In this document: positions 7,375 to 16,222 of the stretch, piece by piece
How positions within the stretch are numbered: the stretch's first letter is position 1
Layout of the letters: every line of letters begins with the position of its first letter
Assembly (NCBI RefSeq): GCF_042675915.1
Contig: NZ_JBHTKL010000006.1
Span: forward strand, 248,001 to 312,000
DNA length: 64,000 nt
Source: Thalassobacillus_A hwangdonensis
GTDB lineage: Bacteria; Bacillota; Bacilli; Bacillales; Halobacillaceae
Direction of reading: 5' to 3'
Translations under genes and position numbers: made by a program
Notes under the pieces: generated by a model
The model's input: the letters and a program-made list of their open reading frames with translations, nothing else
What the model was told of the DNA's origin: nothing
Databases searched by the model: none

Positions 7375-7902
7375 GTGAAAAAAATTCTATTGATACTATT
7401 GTTAGTGCTCAGCGCGTGTTCCTCTACATATGCAGAAGATGATGTCGTCGCAGAAGTTTACGGGAAAGAAATAACGCTAAGGGATGTGCAATTGCTACAC
7501 GAATACGATGATGAAGATTTACCTCAAGTAGTGAAAACCTACGTGAAACAAGAAATCATCATACAGGAGGCAAAAAAGCTCAATCTGGATATATCTGATT
7601 ATGAAGGAGGAATGAATCCACGTACTTACGAGCTACCTCCGCCTGCACCCGAGGGGCACATAAATCCGATACGCGATTTCATCCTGCGACAATCTGAAAA
7701 GCTATCGATGACTCCTGAAGAGTATATGGAAGTCTATTATCCAACCCGGAATGAACGACATGCTTATTTCGCGGCGTACTTGGATGAAAAGTTTGGCACA
7801 CTCGAAACAGAGAGTCTGGAAAAACACGAAAAAACAAATGCATTCTATAAAAATCTACTAACCTTATACGAGGATGACGTAGAGATCTATGTGGGGTGGT
7901 AG
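7375..7902 (+). CDS. Lipoprotein with SurA_N-like region
   Basis: 175 residues from GTG 7375 (AGGTGAT upstream). The N-terminus VKKILLILLLVLSACSS is a lipoprotein signal with lipobox LSAC. The following ~60 residues (VVAEVYGKEITLRDVQLL ... VKQEIIIQEAKKLNLD) resemble the N-terminal chaperone domain of SurA/PrsA-type proteins, in which a short beta strand precedes helices. There is no parvulin PPIase domain. It may be a membrane-attached chaperone-like protein on the outer face; function unproven. It ends 3 nt before the next start, so it is probably cotranscribed. Confidence 0.7.
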   Translation: MKKILLILLLVLSACSSTYAEDDVVAEVYGKEITLRDVQLLHEYDDEDLPQVVKTYVKQEIIIQEAKKLNLDISDYEGGMNPRTYELPPPAPEGHINPIRDFILRQSEKLSMTPEEYMEVYYPTRNERHAYFAAYLDEKFGTLETESLEKHEKTNAFYKNLLTLYEDDVEIYVGW

Positions 7903-7905
7903 CGG

Positions 7906-8283
7906 ATGAACTTAGCATTGAAAGAACACTTGAAAGCATTGGAAGAAGGTCATATCAACATCGAAGTCCGTAAAGACCGTGAAAAGCTGGGAGACATTCT
8001 TGCTGATGATTTTTTCGAAATCGGCAGTTCTGGATACTTCTATGACAAAAAGGACTGCTTGGACAGTGGCGGCGTTGTATTGATGCAAATGACCCTGCAT
8101 GACTATCAGATTTATCCTCTCGCGACGGATGTGGTGATGTCCACCTATTTCATTGAAGACACGACACGGAAGCGCAATACGCTTCGCAGTTCGATTTGGA
8201 AGCGGATCGATGGCCGCTGGCAGCTGTACTTCCACCAGGGAACCATCACCCCGATGCAACTGGATGCAATTTCAAAAGAATAA
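7906..8283 (+). CDS. NTF2-like (DUF4440) protein
   Basis: 125 residues, start ATG 7906 after GGGGTGG. The pattern of an N-terminal helix, then DILADDFFEIGSSG, an inner beta stretch and the C-terminal RSSIWKRIDGRWQLYFHQGT is typical of DUF4440/SnoaL-like NTF2-fold proteins. These are small cone-shaped folds that bind hydrophobic ligands or act as enzymes such as isomerases or nuclease-like proteins. The ligand is unknown. It is tightly packed between the lipoprotein gene and the dehydrogenase gene. Confidence 0.75.
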   Translation: MNLALKEHLKALEEGHINIEVRKDREKLGDILADDFFEIGSSGYFYDKKDCLDSGGVVLMQMTLHDYQIYPLATDVVMSTYFIEDTTRKRNTLRSSIWKRIDGRWQLYFHQGTITPMQLDAISKE

Positions 8284-8302
8284 TAGAGAGGTGGAAATAA
8301 AG

Positions 8303-9190
8303 TTGAAGAAACACACAATCGGATTCATCGGTTCCGGCGTAATGGGACAGAGCATGGCTGGACATTTGATGAAAGCTGGCTACGAACTGAATATCTATAC
8401 GAGAACGAAAAGTAAAGCAGCTAGACTGATCGAAGAAGGTGCGAAGTGGAAAGATAGTGTTGCAGGATTGGCATCCTCCTCCGACATCATCATAACAATT
8501 GTCGGCTATCCTGCTGATGTAGAAGAAGTGTATCTTGGAGAAAATGGCATCTTGGAGCATGCCGGACAAGACTCTTACCTCATCGATATGACGACCTCCG
8601 CACCCAATTTAGCTCAAACCATTGCCGAACAAGCAAGCGCAAAAGGAATGTTCGCTTTCGATGCTCCAGTTTCCGGTGGGGATATCGGCGCAAGAAATGC
8701 TGCACTTACGATCATGGTTGGTGGGGAACAAGAGCCCTTCGAAGAAATCCGTCCCGTATTGGAAGTAATGGGCCAGAATATCGTGTTGCAAGGAAGCTCT
8801 GGGGCAGGTCAGCATACAAAGATGTGCAATCAGATCGCAATTGCTACCGGGATGCTCGGGGTCTGTGAGGCAATCATGTATGCGGAACATGCTGGACTTG
8901 ATCCGAAAACAGTACTGAAGAGTATCGAGGCAGGTGCTGCAGGCAGTTGGTCTTTATCCAATCTTGCTCCACGGATGATCAATGGGGATGAAGCTCCAGG
9001 CTTTTATGTAAAGCACTTCATCAAGGACATGAAAATCGCTATTGATGCAGCTGAGCAGATGGAGATCCCCGTGCCAGGTCTCAAGCTGGCAAAAGAATTA
9101 TATGACCGATTCAGCGAAGCTGGTGGGGCAGAAAAAGGAACGCAGGCACTTTACACCTACTATCAGCTGATGGCAACAGGTGAAGCCTGA
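8303..9190 (+). CDS. 3-hydroxyisobutyrate dehydrogenase-family NAD(P) oxidoreductase
   Basis: 295 residues from TTG 8303, with GAGAGGTGG about 9 nt upstream; the longer frame overlaps the DUF4440 gene and is rejected. N-terminal Rossmann motif GFIGSGVMGQSMAGHL (~8-23), substrate loop DAPVSGGDIGARNAAL (~120-135) and catalytic-Lys region GAGQHTKMCNQ (~170) define the beta-hydroxyacid dehydrogenase family. Members oxidise 3-hydroxyisobutyrate, tartronate semialdehyde-type compounds or related 3-hydroxyacids. The exact substrate cannot be fixed by motif. The 3' end is followed by a 21-bp repeat array. Confidence 0.88.
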   Translation: MKKHTIGFIGSGVMGQSMAGHLMKAGYELNIYTRTKSKAARLIEEGAKWKDSVAGLASSSDIIITIVGYPADVEEVYLGENGILEHAGQDSYLIDMTTSAPNLAQTIAEQASAKGMFAFDAPVSGGDIGARNAALTIMVGGEQEPFEEIRPVLEVMGQNIVLQGSSGAGQHTKMCNQIAIATGMLGVCEAIMYAEHAGLDPKTVLKSIEAGAAGSWSLSNLAPRMINGDEAPGFYVKHFIKDMKIAIDAAEQMEIPVPGLKLAKELYDRFSEAGGAEKGTQALYTYYQLMATGEA

Positions 9191-9195
9191 GCTTT

Positions 9196-9312
9196 TCGTA
9201 CAAATTTTTGGTTTATTTAAACATCTTCAGCATTTTATTATACAAATCCAGTGATTTATTACACAATTCAGCCGGCTTATCATACAAAAACCCTGATTTA
9301 TTATACATTTGC
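9196..9312 (+). repeat. Six-unit 21-bp intergenic array (family A, copy 2)
   Basis: Same core as the array at 4837-4980 but in the opposite strand orientation. The conserved CAAA/CAAT/CATT end of TTTATTATACAAA occurs at 9201, 9222, 9243, 9264, 9285 and 9306, again exactly 21 bp apart, with variable bases between. It fills the gap between the 3' end of the dehydrogenase gene and the terminator of the convergent metallo-beta-lactamase gene. Relative to the upstream transcript it has the same sense as copy 1. Confidence 0.85.
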
Positions 9313-9348
9313 AAAAAGCGCAGCACACGAATCCGCTCATGCTGCGCT
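9312..9348 (-). terminator. Terminator of the MBL-fold gene
   Basis: Minus strand AGCGCAGCA, loop, TGCTGCGCT followed by TTTTGC. A 9-bp perfect stem just downstream of the stop at 9356. Confidence 0.85.
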
Positions 9349-9355
9349 CCTTCTA

Positions 9356-10171
9356 TTACGTAGAGAACAATCGCCCTTCAATCGCATCGATGTAACGTTC
9401 AGCAGATTTCTGAACTGCTTCACTCGCATTCGTTTCAATCACTCTATGGAATGCATTGTATAGTCGATTGAATTCCAGCTGTCGGATCCGGCCTGCTATA
9501 TCTTCAACCTTGCTGCTCGGTAATGGAATTAAGTTAGGATAACTATACATAAAGCCCACCCATCCCTTGTGAGCAACCACTTGTATGATATCTCCAGTGA
9601 ATAAAATACCATCGCTTTTTTCCAAGTGCATTACAGCCCCACCCTTGAAATGTCCCCCCAAGCGATGAAGGCTTAATTCATCACTTAGTTTCAAGGTTTC
9701 ATCCTCCCAAAAACGAATGCCTTCATAGGATTCCATCACCCAATTCCTATCATCGTTGTGAATGTAAATCGGTGCTCGAAACGTTTCTGCCCACTTGGCC
9801 TGTGTTGAGTAGTAATGGGGATGTGACAAAGCGATTGCATCTATTCCGCCAAGAGATTCGATCACTCTGATCGTTTCTTCATCCAGATAGGTCACACAGT
9901 CCCAAAGTACATTGAACCCCTCTCCAATAATCAGATATGCCGTTTGACCAATCCCGAATCTCGGGGTGGTTGTAATGCTGTACACATTCTCTTCCTCTTT
10001 GATGATCTCATTCTTGAATGTTCCACTCTCAATCATCGAATTCAAAGTGGTCCACTGCTGTCCATCCGGGTGAACATATTGTCTCTCCTCATTGCAAATC
10101 GAACATTGCTGAGGTACTTCCTCACTCTCCCCATATTGAATCCCACATGTACTGCAAATATATTTATCCAT
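9356..10171 (-). CDS. MBL-fold metallo-hydrolase with N-terminal zinc ribbon
   Basis: 271 residues, start ATG 10171 after GGAGGGGG. The first ~30 residues carry two CxxC pairs (CSTCG and CSIC), a rubredoxin-like zinc ribbon. The rest is a metallo-beta-lactamase fold. The usual HxHxDH motif is reduced to SHPHYYSTQ (~119-127), which keeps two His but lacks the following Asp-His, while GGHFKGG and FTGDII supply the later metal ligands. The active site may therefore be altered. Substrate unknown. Confidence 0.78.
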   Translation of the reverse strand: MDKYICSTCGIQYGESEEVPQQCSICNEERQYVHPDGQQWTTLNSMIESGTFKNEIIKEEENVYSITTTPRFGIGQTAYLIIGEGFNVLWDCVTYLDEETIRVIESLGGIDAIALSHPHYYSTQAKWAETFRAPIYIHNDDRNWVMESYEGIRFWEDETLKLSDELSLHRLGGHFKGGAVMHLEKSDGILFTGDIIQVVAHKGWVGFMYSYPNLIPLPSSKVEDIAGRIRQLEFNRLYNAFHRVIETNASEAVQKSAERYIDAIEGRLFST

Positions 10172-10433
10172 TTTATTTCCCCCTCCCAAATTATCTTTCT
10201 ATAAAAATCATACCTTTGGTCAGGAAAAGAAACTTCAGGGAAAGGGTTGAACTTTTTCTACGACTAAAGTAGGAAATCCCATATGCCCCAGTGCATAGGC
10301 ATCTATCATGGAGCATATAGTTATAAGTACTTCCACGACCGATCCACCACCTTCACACTTCGACATTTACTATGTTTAAAAAGCTTTTCTAAAGTGAATA
10401 GATTGGTAGCATCTAACAAAAAGGAGTCGAACT

Positions 10434-11168
10434 ATGCTTAAAACAAACAGCCGTCATCTTCTTACAAAATCAAGAATGGAGCAGCAGGAGGATATCCCCC
10501 AGTGGCTCGCGGATGAGTACAAGACATTCTCTGAAATCGTTACGGATAAGACGTTTCCATGCTTCTTTGGCAGAACTGGTCAGCGAAAAGGGGAGCTCCG
10601 CTATGCCTACATAGAACACGATAAGTGGGATCATCTGCCTGAAGCGGTAGAGAGCTTCCTCAGTTTGTTCACCGAAACGAACCCGATCAGACACGGTCTT
10701 TTCATTTTTGTCGAGCCGGAGAAGACCGAGCAGTCTCTCGAATATTACCGTGCTTACTTTTGGAAGATCCTTCAATATTTACATGAGAACGACCGCTTCC
10801 CATGGCCGGAAAGTGCACCTGAGGATCCCGACCATCATCTCTGGGACTTCCATTTTGCTGGTCAGCCGATTTTTACGTTTGGTAACGCGCCAGCGTATAA
10901 GCAACGCAGAACGAGACATCTAGGGAACAGCCTGATCCTTGGATTCCAGCCCCGCACGATTTTTCAAGGTCTGGAAGGCACCGAAAAAGGTGGCGTCATG
11001 TCCCGTGAGCAAGTGCGCAAACGCGTGGAGAAGTGGGACGGATTGCCGACTCACCCTGACATCAGTCATTTCGGTGATCCCAATCATAATGAATGGAAGC
11101 AGTCGTTCATCGGTGATGATATCGAGCCAATCCAGGGGAAGTGTCCATTCCATCACAAAAACAGTTGA
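10434..11168 (+). CDS. YqcI/YcgG-family protein
   Basis: 244 residues, start ATG 10434 after AAAGGAG. Sequence features such as FPCFFGRTGQRKGELRYAY near residue 40, PEDPDHHLWDFHFAGQPIF near 125 and a conserved C-terminal CPFHH are those of the YqcI/YcgG family of Bacillus and actinobacterial proteins. The conserved His/Cys residues suggest a metal or haem-type cofactor, but I know of no established reaction. It stands alone between intergenic gaps; DDAH-like gene follows 80 nt later on the same strand. Confidence 0.8.
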   Translation: MLKTNSRHLLTKSRMEQQEDIPQWLADEYKTFSEIVTDKTFPCFFGRTGQRKGELRYAYIEHDKWDHLPEAVESFLSLFTETNPIRHGLFIFVEPEKTEQSLEYYRAYFWKILQYLHENDRFPWPESAPEDPDHHLWDFHFAGQPIFTFGNAPAYKQRRTRHLGNSLILGFQPRTIFQGLEGTEKGGVMSREQVRKRVEKWDGLPTHPDISHFGDPNHNEWKQSFIGDDIEPIQGKCPFHHKNS

Positions 11169-11247
11169 TTCCTACTGAACATGCGCAGGTTTCACAAATG
11201 GACCAGCGGGGAACTTGACGATTAATTGAAAGATGGAGGTTTCGAAA

Positions 11248-12132
11248 ATGAATCGAATTGCGATCGATAACAACATCCATTGTGAGACAGAATATGCAGC
11301 CTTGAAAAAAGTGCTCGTCGCAAAGCCGTCTTACATGAAAATAACTGAAGTGATCAATGAAACGCAAAAACATTATATAGAAAACAACATTGATGTTCCT
11401 TTGGCAGTGCAGCAGCACGAGAATTTCGTTGATGTGCTTCAGCAAAACCTCGTTGAAGTAGCTGAACTACCAGCTGATCCTGTTTTACATGAGCAGGTGT
11501 TCACGAGGGATATCGGATTCACGATCAACGATCAGTTATTCGTAGGTTCAATGAGTGAAATGGTCCGCCAAGAAGAAACCGATGTGCTGAAAGACTGGTT
11601 GAAGGCAAATGCATTACCTTATGAAGATGGACTGCCATCATCGATTGAAGGTGGAGATGTAGTGACCGACGGATCGACAATCTGGATCGGAATCAGCGGA
11701 CGCACCTCCCATAAGGCCATTGTAGAACTTCAAGAGCGATTACCTGACCATACCGTCGAGCCCTTGCAGCTCCGAAAAGATATCCTGCACCTTGATTGTG
11801 TATTCAATATCCTTGGTGAGCAGACCGCACTCGTCTATACTCCTGCGTTTTCAAGACGTGGGTTAGCGAAAATTAAAGCACGCTTCAATGTCATTCCAGT
11901 CACGAAGGAAGAACAGTTCCATATGGGACCGAATGTACTTTCCATCGGAGACAACAAAGTGATCAGCCTGCCCCAGAATGAACGGTTGAATCGAGTGATG
12001 CAAAGGAAAGGATTCAATGTCGTGCCGGTGAATTTCTCGGAAATCATCAAGTCAGGTGGCTCCTTCCGATGCTGCACGCTCCCGCTTCAACGAGAAATGG
12101 AAAATGATCACAACGAGCCAGGTATCAATTGA
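11248..12132 (+). CDS. Dimethylarginine dimethylaminohydrolase-like amidinotransferase-fold enzyme
   Basis: 294 residues, start ATG 11248; the ATG at 11233 is itself part of the Shine-Dalgarno sequence. The pattern SIEGGDVV (~134-141), HLDCVF with the catalytic His (~175) and the terminal GGSFRCCTLPL with the nucleophilic Cys (~275) fits the DDAH/arginine deiminase superfamily. These hydrolyse guanidino groups, for example N-methylarginine to citrulline plus methylamine. The last residues NEPGIN are encoded inside a perfect palindrome shared with the convergent Nudix gene. Confidence 0.85.
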   Translation: MNRIAIDNNIHCETEYAALKKVLVAKPSYMKITEVINETQKHYIENNIDVPLAVQQHENFVDVLQQNLVEVAELPADPVLHEQVFTRDIGFTINDQLFVGSMSEMVRQEETDVLKDWLKANALPYEDGLPSSIEGGDVVTDGSTIWIGISGRTSHKAIVELQERLPDHTVEPLQLRKDILHLDCVFNILGEQTALVYTPAFSRRGLAKIKARFNVIPVTKEEQFHMGPNVLSIGDNKVISLPQNERLNRVMQRKGFNVVPVNFSEIIKSGGSFRCCTLPLQREMENDHNEPGIN

Positions 12133-12150
12133 TACCTGGCTCGTTTTTCT
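12112..12150. terminator. 34-bp perfect palindrome holding two stop codons
   Basis: AACGAGCCAGGTATCAA is followed directly by its exact reverse complement (12112-12145), then TTTCT. It terminates the DDAH-like gene and overlaps the last codons of both convergent genes. Each gene therefore ends with the same residues, NEPGIN, and the two CDSs overlap by 8 bp (12125-12132). Confidence 0.9.
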
Positions 12151-12592
12151 TAGCAATGAATTCATTAATGATCGGTAAATCTGGTGGATTGATGGGTGAA
12201 GGGAGTTGAGAAATATCGAAAAAATCTAGCGCTTCTACTTCTTTGTCTTCTTTTTTCAATCTCCCTGAAAAATCGCAACATACGTAAGCGGTCACCACAT
12301 TGTAAACCTCATCCCCATGGGGATATTTATAATAGAATCGTCTACCTGAATAAACATTGAATAACTCAAACTTATTAGCTACCAACCCAGTTTCCTCGTA
12401 AAGCTCCCTTTTTGCCACCTCTTGAAGTGACTCACCTAATTCAAGAGAACCCCCGGGTAAACCCCAGCAAAAGTTATCAGCCCGTTGCTGTAAAAGTATT
12501 TGTTCTTTCCCATTGACGACGATGACACATGCACCCGTCATCAATAAAGGGCGCGTGCCTACCAGCTTCCTAAGTTCTTTAATGTATCCCAT
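12125..12592 (-). CDS. Nudix hydrolase
   Basis: 155 residues, start ATG 12592 after GAAGGAG. A complete Nudix box starts at GGSLELGES and continues through KRELYEETG (~46-70), giving the Mg2+-binding REx2EE core. Nudix enzymes hydrolyse nucleoside diphosphates linked to another group; the substrate here is open. The N-terminal region (RPLLMTGACVIVVNGKEQIL) resembles YjhB/MutT-like members common in Bacillus. It ends with the palindrome-encoded NEPGIN. The second Nudix gene lies just upstream in the same direction. Confidence 0.88.
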   Translation of the reverse strand: MGYIKELRKLVGTRPLLMTGACVIVVNGKEQILLQQRADNFCWGLPGGSLELGESLQEVAKRELYEETGLVANKFELFNVYSGRRFYYKYPHGDEVYNVVTAYVCCDFSGRLKKEDKEVEALDFFDISQLPSPINPPDLPIINEFIAKKNEPGIN

Positions 12593-12608
12593 ATGTACAC
12601 TCCTTCAA

Positions 12609-12989
12609 TTAATAGAGAGACTGAAGTTTCAGAGCAACTTCTTCTGGTCGCACGTCAATCAAATCCAGCTTTTCTATGGCGATCCAGACAGGCAGATAGC
12701 TCCCCCTGCCACCTTTAAACTCTTCCCCTTCCCCCGTTCCGAAAGTGCCTCCATTTATCTCTGCCTTGAAAAAGTACTGCGTGCCATTGTATGCAACTTC
12801 CACCAGTAACTCCTTTACTGCAACGGTCACTCCCAGTTCTTCGAAAGCTTCCCTTCTCGCCGCTTGGGAGATGGTTTCTCCTTCTTCAATGCCACCCCCC
12901 GGAAAAACGTAATACGTCTCACCGTTTCTGACTCGCTTGATCAATGCTACATGACGGATGCTCGGTTTCTCATCGATGCTTCCACTCAC
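12609..12989 (-). CDS. Nudix hydrolase, small
   Basis: 126 residues from GTG 12989, overlapping the 3' end of the GNAT gene by 20 bp, so translation is probably coupled. The Nudix box begins GGGIEEGET and ends RREAFEELG (~31-54), with all acidic metal ligands present. C-terminal half includes a YLPVWIAIEKLDLIDVRP segment seen in phosphohydrolases of the MutT/YvcI type. Forms a four-gene minus-strand run with the APH and GNAT genes upstream and the other Nudix gene downstream. Confidence 0.85.
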   Translation of the reverse strand: MSGSIDEKPSIRHVALIKRVRNGETYYVFPGGGIEEGETISQAARREAFEELGVTVAVKELLVEVAYNGTQYFFKAEINGGTFGTGEGEEFKGGRGSYLPVWIAIEKLDLIDVRPEEVALKLQSLY

Positions 12990-13518
12990 TTCTCAACAGG
13001 GAATACATCAACAAATCATCAAAATTCCCTAACGTATATTCATAGTGTCGCAGTAATCCTTCTCTTTGGAACCCGTTTCGTTCCACCATGTTTTGCGAAG
13101 CGAGATTTTCAGTTTCAATCAATGCTTCCACACGCTCAAGCCCAAGCTTCTGGAATCCATAGGAAAGTACAGCATGGATTGCTTCAGAGGCAATGCCTCT
13201 CCCCCAATGGTTCCTGCTTAGTTCAAAGCCGATCTCTGCCCGGTGATGTTTCGGAGCCCGATTCAGAAAACCACAGCTTCCAATCATTTGATCGGTGTTC
13301 TTTAACGTTATCCCCCACCGCATCCCTGTACCCTCCTCTTTGATCGAGGTGTACCAATCGAGCTCATTCCTGACATCCTCTAAGAATACTGCAGGGGCAA
13401 GGCCCATATGCTTCACAACTTCTCTATCTGATAAATAGTCAAACATCGCATTCAAATCTTTTTCCTCAACATCTCTTAAAATAAGTCGCTCGGTTTCGAA
13501 AGTTGGAAGTTGTTTCAT
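12970..13518 (-). CDS. RimJ/RimL-type GNAT acetyltransferase
   Basis: 182 residues, start ATG 13518. It begins LPTFETERLILRDVEEKDL and carries the acetyl-CoA loop SRNHWGRGIASEA (~103-115) followed by LERVEALIETENLASQNMVERNGF, the signature of the Acetyltransf_3 (RimJ/RimL/SpeG-like) group. These acetylate N-terminal or side-chain amines of proteins or small molecules; target unknown. Starts 15 nt after the APH gene stop. Confidence 0.87.
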   Translation of the reverse strand: MKQLPTFETERLILRDVEEKDLNAMFDYLSDREVVKHMGLAPAVFLEDVRNELDWYTSIKEEGTGMRWGITLKNTDQMIGSCGFLNRAPKHHRAEIGFELSRNHWGRGIASEAIHAVLSYGFQKLGLERVEALIETENLASQNMVERNGFQREGLLRHYEYTLGNFDDLLMYSLLRSEWKHR

Positions 13519-13533
13519 TGATCTCGCCTCTTT

Positions 13534-14283
13534 CTAACATTGATTTCCAGTAACATAACAGTCTACTATTTCCAATAATCGGTCAGGGTCCTCTGTATCC
13601 ACTTGTTCAGCCAGTCTAGCCCCCGCTATGATAGGCGCCCAGTCAAAAATCTCTTCCAACGGTACCCCACTTTCCTCACAGTAGATTTTCACATAGTCAT
13701 CAGCTAAACTCGGATAATGCTGGGAATACAGCAGATAGGTTCGATACACATCTGCCCGCGGGTTACCACCACTGGCATCCACCCAATCCAGGATGGTTAC
13801 ACGCCCACCGCCTTCCATCAGGTTGTATATATGAAAGTCACCATGACAAAGCTTCTTTTCCATGTCCATGGAAGCCAGCTTCTCAAGCAATGCTTCTTTT
13901 TGATTACGGTTCAGCTTTGGTGCAGCACTGATTTGTCGGGCTAATTTTGATGGCATAGGATTAAGATCAATCGCATCAATTTTATGTATCTCCATCTGAA
14001 CGGCTATGGATTGACGCAGATAATATTCAGCATAATTCATGTCTTTTTCAAGGTTATCTCCCAGGGTCGTCCCCTCAATATATTCCATGACGATTGCTTG
14101 TCGACCATCGATTTTCGTCACCTCTTTTACTTCAGGGACCGGGAGACCAGATTCGAAAGCAAACCGCTGCTTCCTCGCTTCATTAAAAGCTTCCCCTTCT
14201 CCGAACCGCTCATGAAAAACTTTAATGACCTTATCGTCTTGTCGGAAAATCGTAGCCGTGTTCCCTTTCCCTACCTGATCCAT
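13534..14283 (-). CDS. Aminoglycoside phosphotransferase-family kinase
   Basis: 249 residues, start ATG 14283 with CGGGAGAG upstream; a 33-residue longer frame has no good ribosome binding site. N-lobe: GKGNTATIFRQDDKVIKVF with the ATP-binding Lys (~22). C-lobe: catalytic HGDFHIYNL (~165-173) and metal-binding LDWVDASGGNP (~183-193), as in APH/choline kinase-like enzymes. It phosphorylates a small-molecule hydroxyl. Chromosomal members often act on metabolites, so antibiotic resistance should not be assumed. Confidence 0.85.
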   Translation of the reverse strand: MDQVGKGNTATIFRQDDKVIKVFHERFGEGEAFNEARKQRFAFESGLPVPEVKEVTKIDGRQAIVMEYIEGTTLGDNLEKDMNYAEYYLRQSIAVQMEIHKIDAIDLNPMPSKLARQISAAPKLNRNQKEALLEKLASMDMEKKLCHGDFHIYNLMEGGGRVTILDWVDASGGNPRADVYRTYLLYSQHYPSLADDYVKIYCEESGVPLEEIFDWAPIIAGARLAEQVDTEDPDRLLEIVDCYVTGNQC

Positions 14284-14388
14284 CTGCTTCTCTCCCGTTC
14301 TACCATCTTCTTCATTTGTATAACTCCTTCGCAAAATAATCTCACTATGTACTAGACGGTTATAGAAGCCAGAATGTTTCACCTATAG

Positions 14389-14421
14389 AAAAAGTCCACC
14401 ATCCCGCTAAGGATGATGGAC
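14389..14421 (-). terminator. Terminator of the DHA2 transporter gene
   Basis: Minus strand GTCCATCATCC / GGATGGTGGAC stem with one wobble pair, followed by TTTTTC. It lies 6 nt after the transporter stop. Confidence 0.85.
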
Positions 14422-14426
14422 GTGAA

Positions 14427-15857
14427 TTATGATTCCTCTTCAAAATCAGGTGCTACTGCCTTTCTGATAAACAGTGCCACGCCGAAAGCGATGATCGTTA
14501 ACGCAAGCGCGAACCAATAGGCGTGATGCACACCATTGGTCATCGCCTGATTCATGATGTCTTCCGTGATTGTGCCACTTTGTTCCTTCAAGTAACTGGT
14601 CTGTCCCTGGCTCATGATGCTGACGAAAATCGACACCCCGAGCGCACCTCCGATCGGCTGCAATGTATTGGCAATCGCAGTCCCATGAGGATAGAGATGC
14701 TTAGGCAATTCATTCAACGCATTGGTCTGAGCAGGCATAAGGATTGCAGAAATCGAGAGCATCAGAATGATATAGGCAAGCACGAAGAATCCAATCGGAA
14801 TCGATGGGTTGAGATTACTGAAAAAGAACATCACCCCCACCAGCATGATGGTTCCCGGAATGATCAGTTTTCTGGGACCGAATTTATCGAACAGTGTCCC
14901 CATCACTGGTGACATCAAGCCGTTCAGCAATGCTCCAGGTAATAATAATAACCCCGCCATTTTCGGAGAAAATCCTAGCGGTCCCTGCAAATACATAGGC
15001 ATCACGATTTCCGAAGCGAACATCGCCATGATGACGATGACGAAGATGGTAATTCCTCTCGCGTAACTACTGTATTTAAAGACGCGCACATCAAGCAAGG
15101 GTTCCTCAAGCTTCAGCTGGCGGATCACAAACCACGTCAAGCTGATGATACTGACTCCAAGGATGACGATGATGTTCACCGAAGCGAATCCTTCACCACT
15201 TTCACCTGCACTGCTGAATCCGTAAACGATTCCGCCGATCCCAATCGACGAAAGGATGATCGACAGGACATCTGCCCTAGGACGCGTAACTTCCCCGACA
15301 TTCTGCAAATATTTCACAGCGAAAAGGATGGAAAATACAGCAAAAGGGATGACCGTGATGAACAGCCAGCGCCATCCTAAGTAGTCAACGATCACACCGG
15401 ATAATGTCGGACCAATTGCCGGTGCGAACATAATGACAAGCCCGAATGTCCCCATGATTTTCCCGCGTACCTCAGGCTTATATAGAAGCAGAAGTGCGTT
15501 CATGATGACCGGGATCAGCAAACCTGTTCCAACAGCCTGAATCATCCGTCCGGTCAACAGCATCGGGAAATTGATTGCCGAAGCTGCGATGATTGTACCT
15601 GTCAGAAAGCAGGACATGACGCCGATGAACATTTGTCTCGTTGTGAACCACTGGATCAACAATGCAGAGATCGGCATGAGAACCCCCATCACCAGCATGA
15701 ATCCGGTCGCCAGCCATTGGACGGTTGTCTCTGATATCCCAAAGACATTCATCAGTTCCGTTAATGCAATATTGAGCAAAGTCTCATTCAAGACCGCAAA
15801 GAACGCACCGATCATGAATGTAATTAAAATGATTCGTTTATTTATTGATGGTTCCAT
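14427..15857 (-). CDS. DHA2-family MFS multidrug efflux transporter
   Basis: 476 residues, start ATG 15857 after GGAGGAAAC. Fourteen hydrophobic segments are expected. The family motifs are clear: LNIALTELMNVFGISETTVQWLATG region (motif D1 LNxAL), the loop RQM..GVMSCF, and GPTLSGVIVDYLGWRWLFI (motif C, G-x8-G-x3-G-P-x2-G-G variant at ~145-165). DHA2/EmrB-type pumps export drugs or lipophilic compounds by proton antiport. No local regulator is adjacent; the gene is monocistronic. Confidence 0.87.
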   Translation of the reverse strand: MEPSINKRIILITFMIGAFFAVLNETLLNIALTELMNVFGISETTVQWLATGFMLVMGVLMPISALLIQWFTTRQMFIGVMSCFLTGTIIAASAINFPMLLTGRMIQAVGTGLLIPVIMNALLLLYKPEVRGKIMGTFGLVIMFAPAIGPTLSGVIVDYLGWRWLFITVIPFAVFSILFAVKYLQNVGEVTRPRADVLSIILSSIGIGGIVYGFSSAGESGEGFASVNIIVILGVSIISLTWFVIRQLKLEEPLLDVRVFKYSSYARGITIFVIVIMAMFASEIVMPMYLQGPLGFSPKMAGLLLLPGALLNGLMSPVMGTLFDKFGPRKLIIPGTIMLVGVMFFFSNLNPSIPIGFFVLAYIILMLSISAILMPAQTNALNELPKHLYPHGTAIANTLQPIGGALGVSIFVSIMSQGQTSYLKEQSGTITEDIMNQAMTNGVHHAYWFALALTIIAFGVALFIRKAVAPDFEEES

Positions 15858-15924
15858 AGTTTCCTCCAAGATGATTGAAATAAATACTTATCTATGTTCC
15901 CTCAAACAGCATGGTCATTGCAAG

Positions 15925-15954
15925 CAAAAAACCTTCCTAATAATTAGGAAGGTT
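15925..15954 (-). terminator. Terminator of the small membrane protein gene
   Basis: AACCTTCCTAAT / ATTAGGAAGGTT stem (15930-15954) followed on the minus strand by TTTTTTG. Confidence 0.85.
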
Positions 15955-15956
15955 CA

Positions 15957-16178
15957 TTAAGAGTAAAATCCAATGGCGTTCAGAATTGCAACACCTATGC
16001 CCGTTACGGCAAATCCCGCAAGTGTAGTGACCATCACGGTCCGGAAGCGTTTGGTCTCCACCCAGACGGTGATGCCGAGTATAACCGTAAATAAGATTCC
16101 GAAAAATAGTGCTGCACCTGGATTCGTCGGTGTAATCCAGTCAAACCAGCTCAAAAATAGCATGAGTATTGCCCCCAT
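15957..16178 (-). CDS. Small membrane protein, two to three helices
   Basis: 73 residues, start ATG 16178. Hydrophobic segments at ~4-12, 22-38 and 47-68 with a basic VETKRFR loop between the last two. No family recognised. It has its own terminator and lies between the DHA2 gene and the NTF2-like gene, all on the minus strand. Confidence 0.6.
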   Translation of the reverse strand: MGAILMLFLSWFDWITPTNPGAALFFGILFTVILGITVWVETKRFRTVMVTTLAGFAVTGIGVAILNAIGFYS

Positions 16179-16222
16179 TCGGAAATGATTTACCTTATTT
16201 ACGCGTTAGGTGATCAAAGGTT

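Noticed and set aside
13534..14283. APH gene as an antibiotic resistance determinant
   Set aside because: Fold only; no close similarity to a known resistance enzyme can be judged by eye and there is no mobile context.
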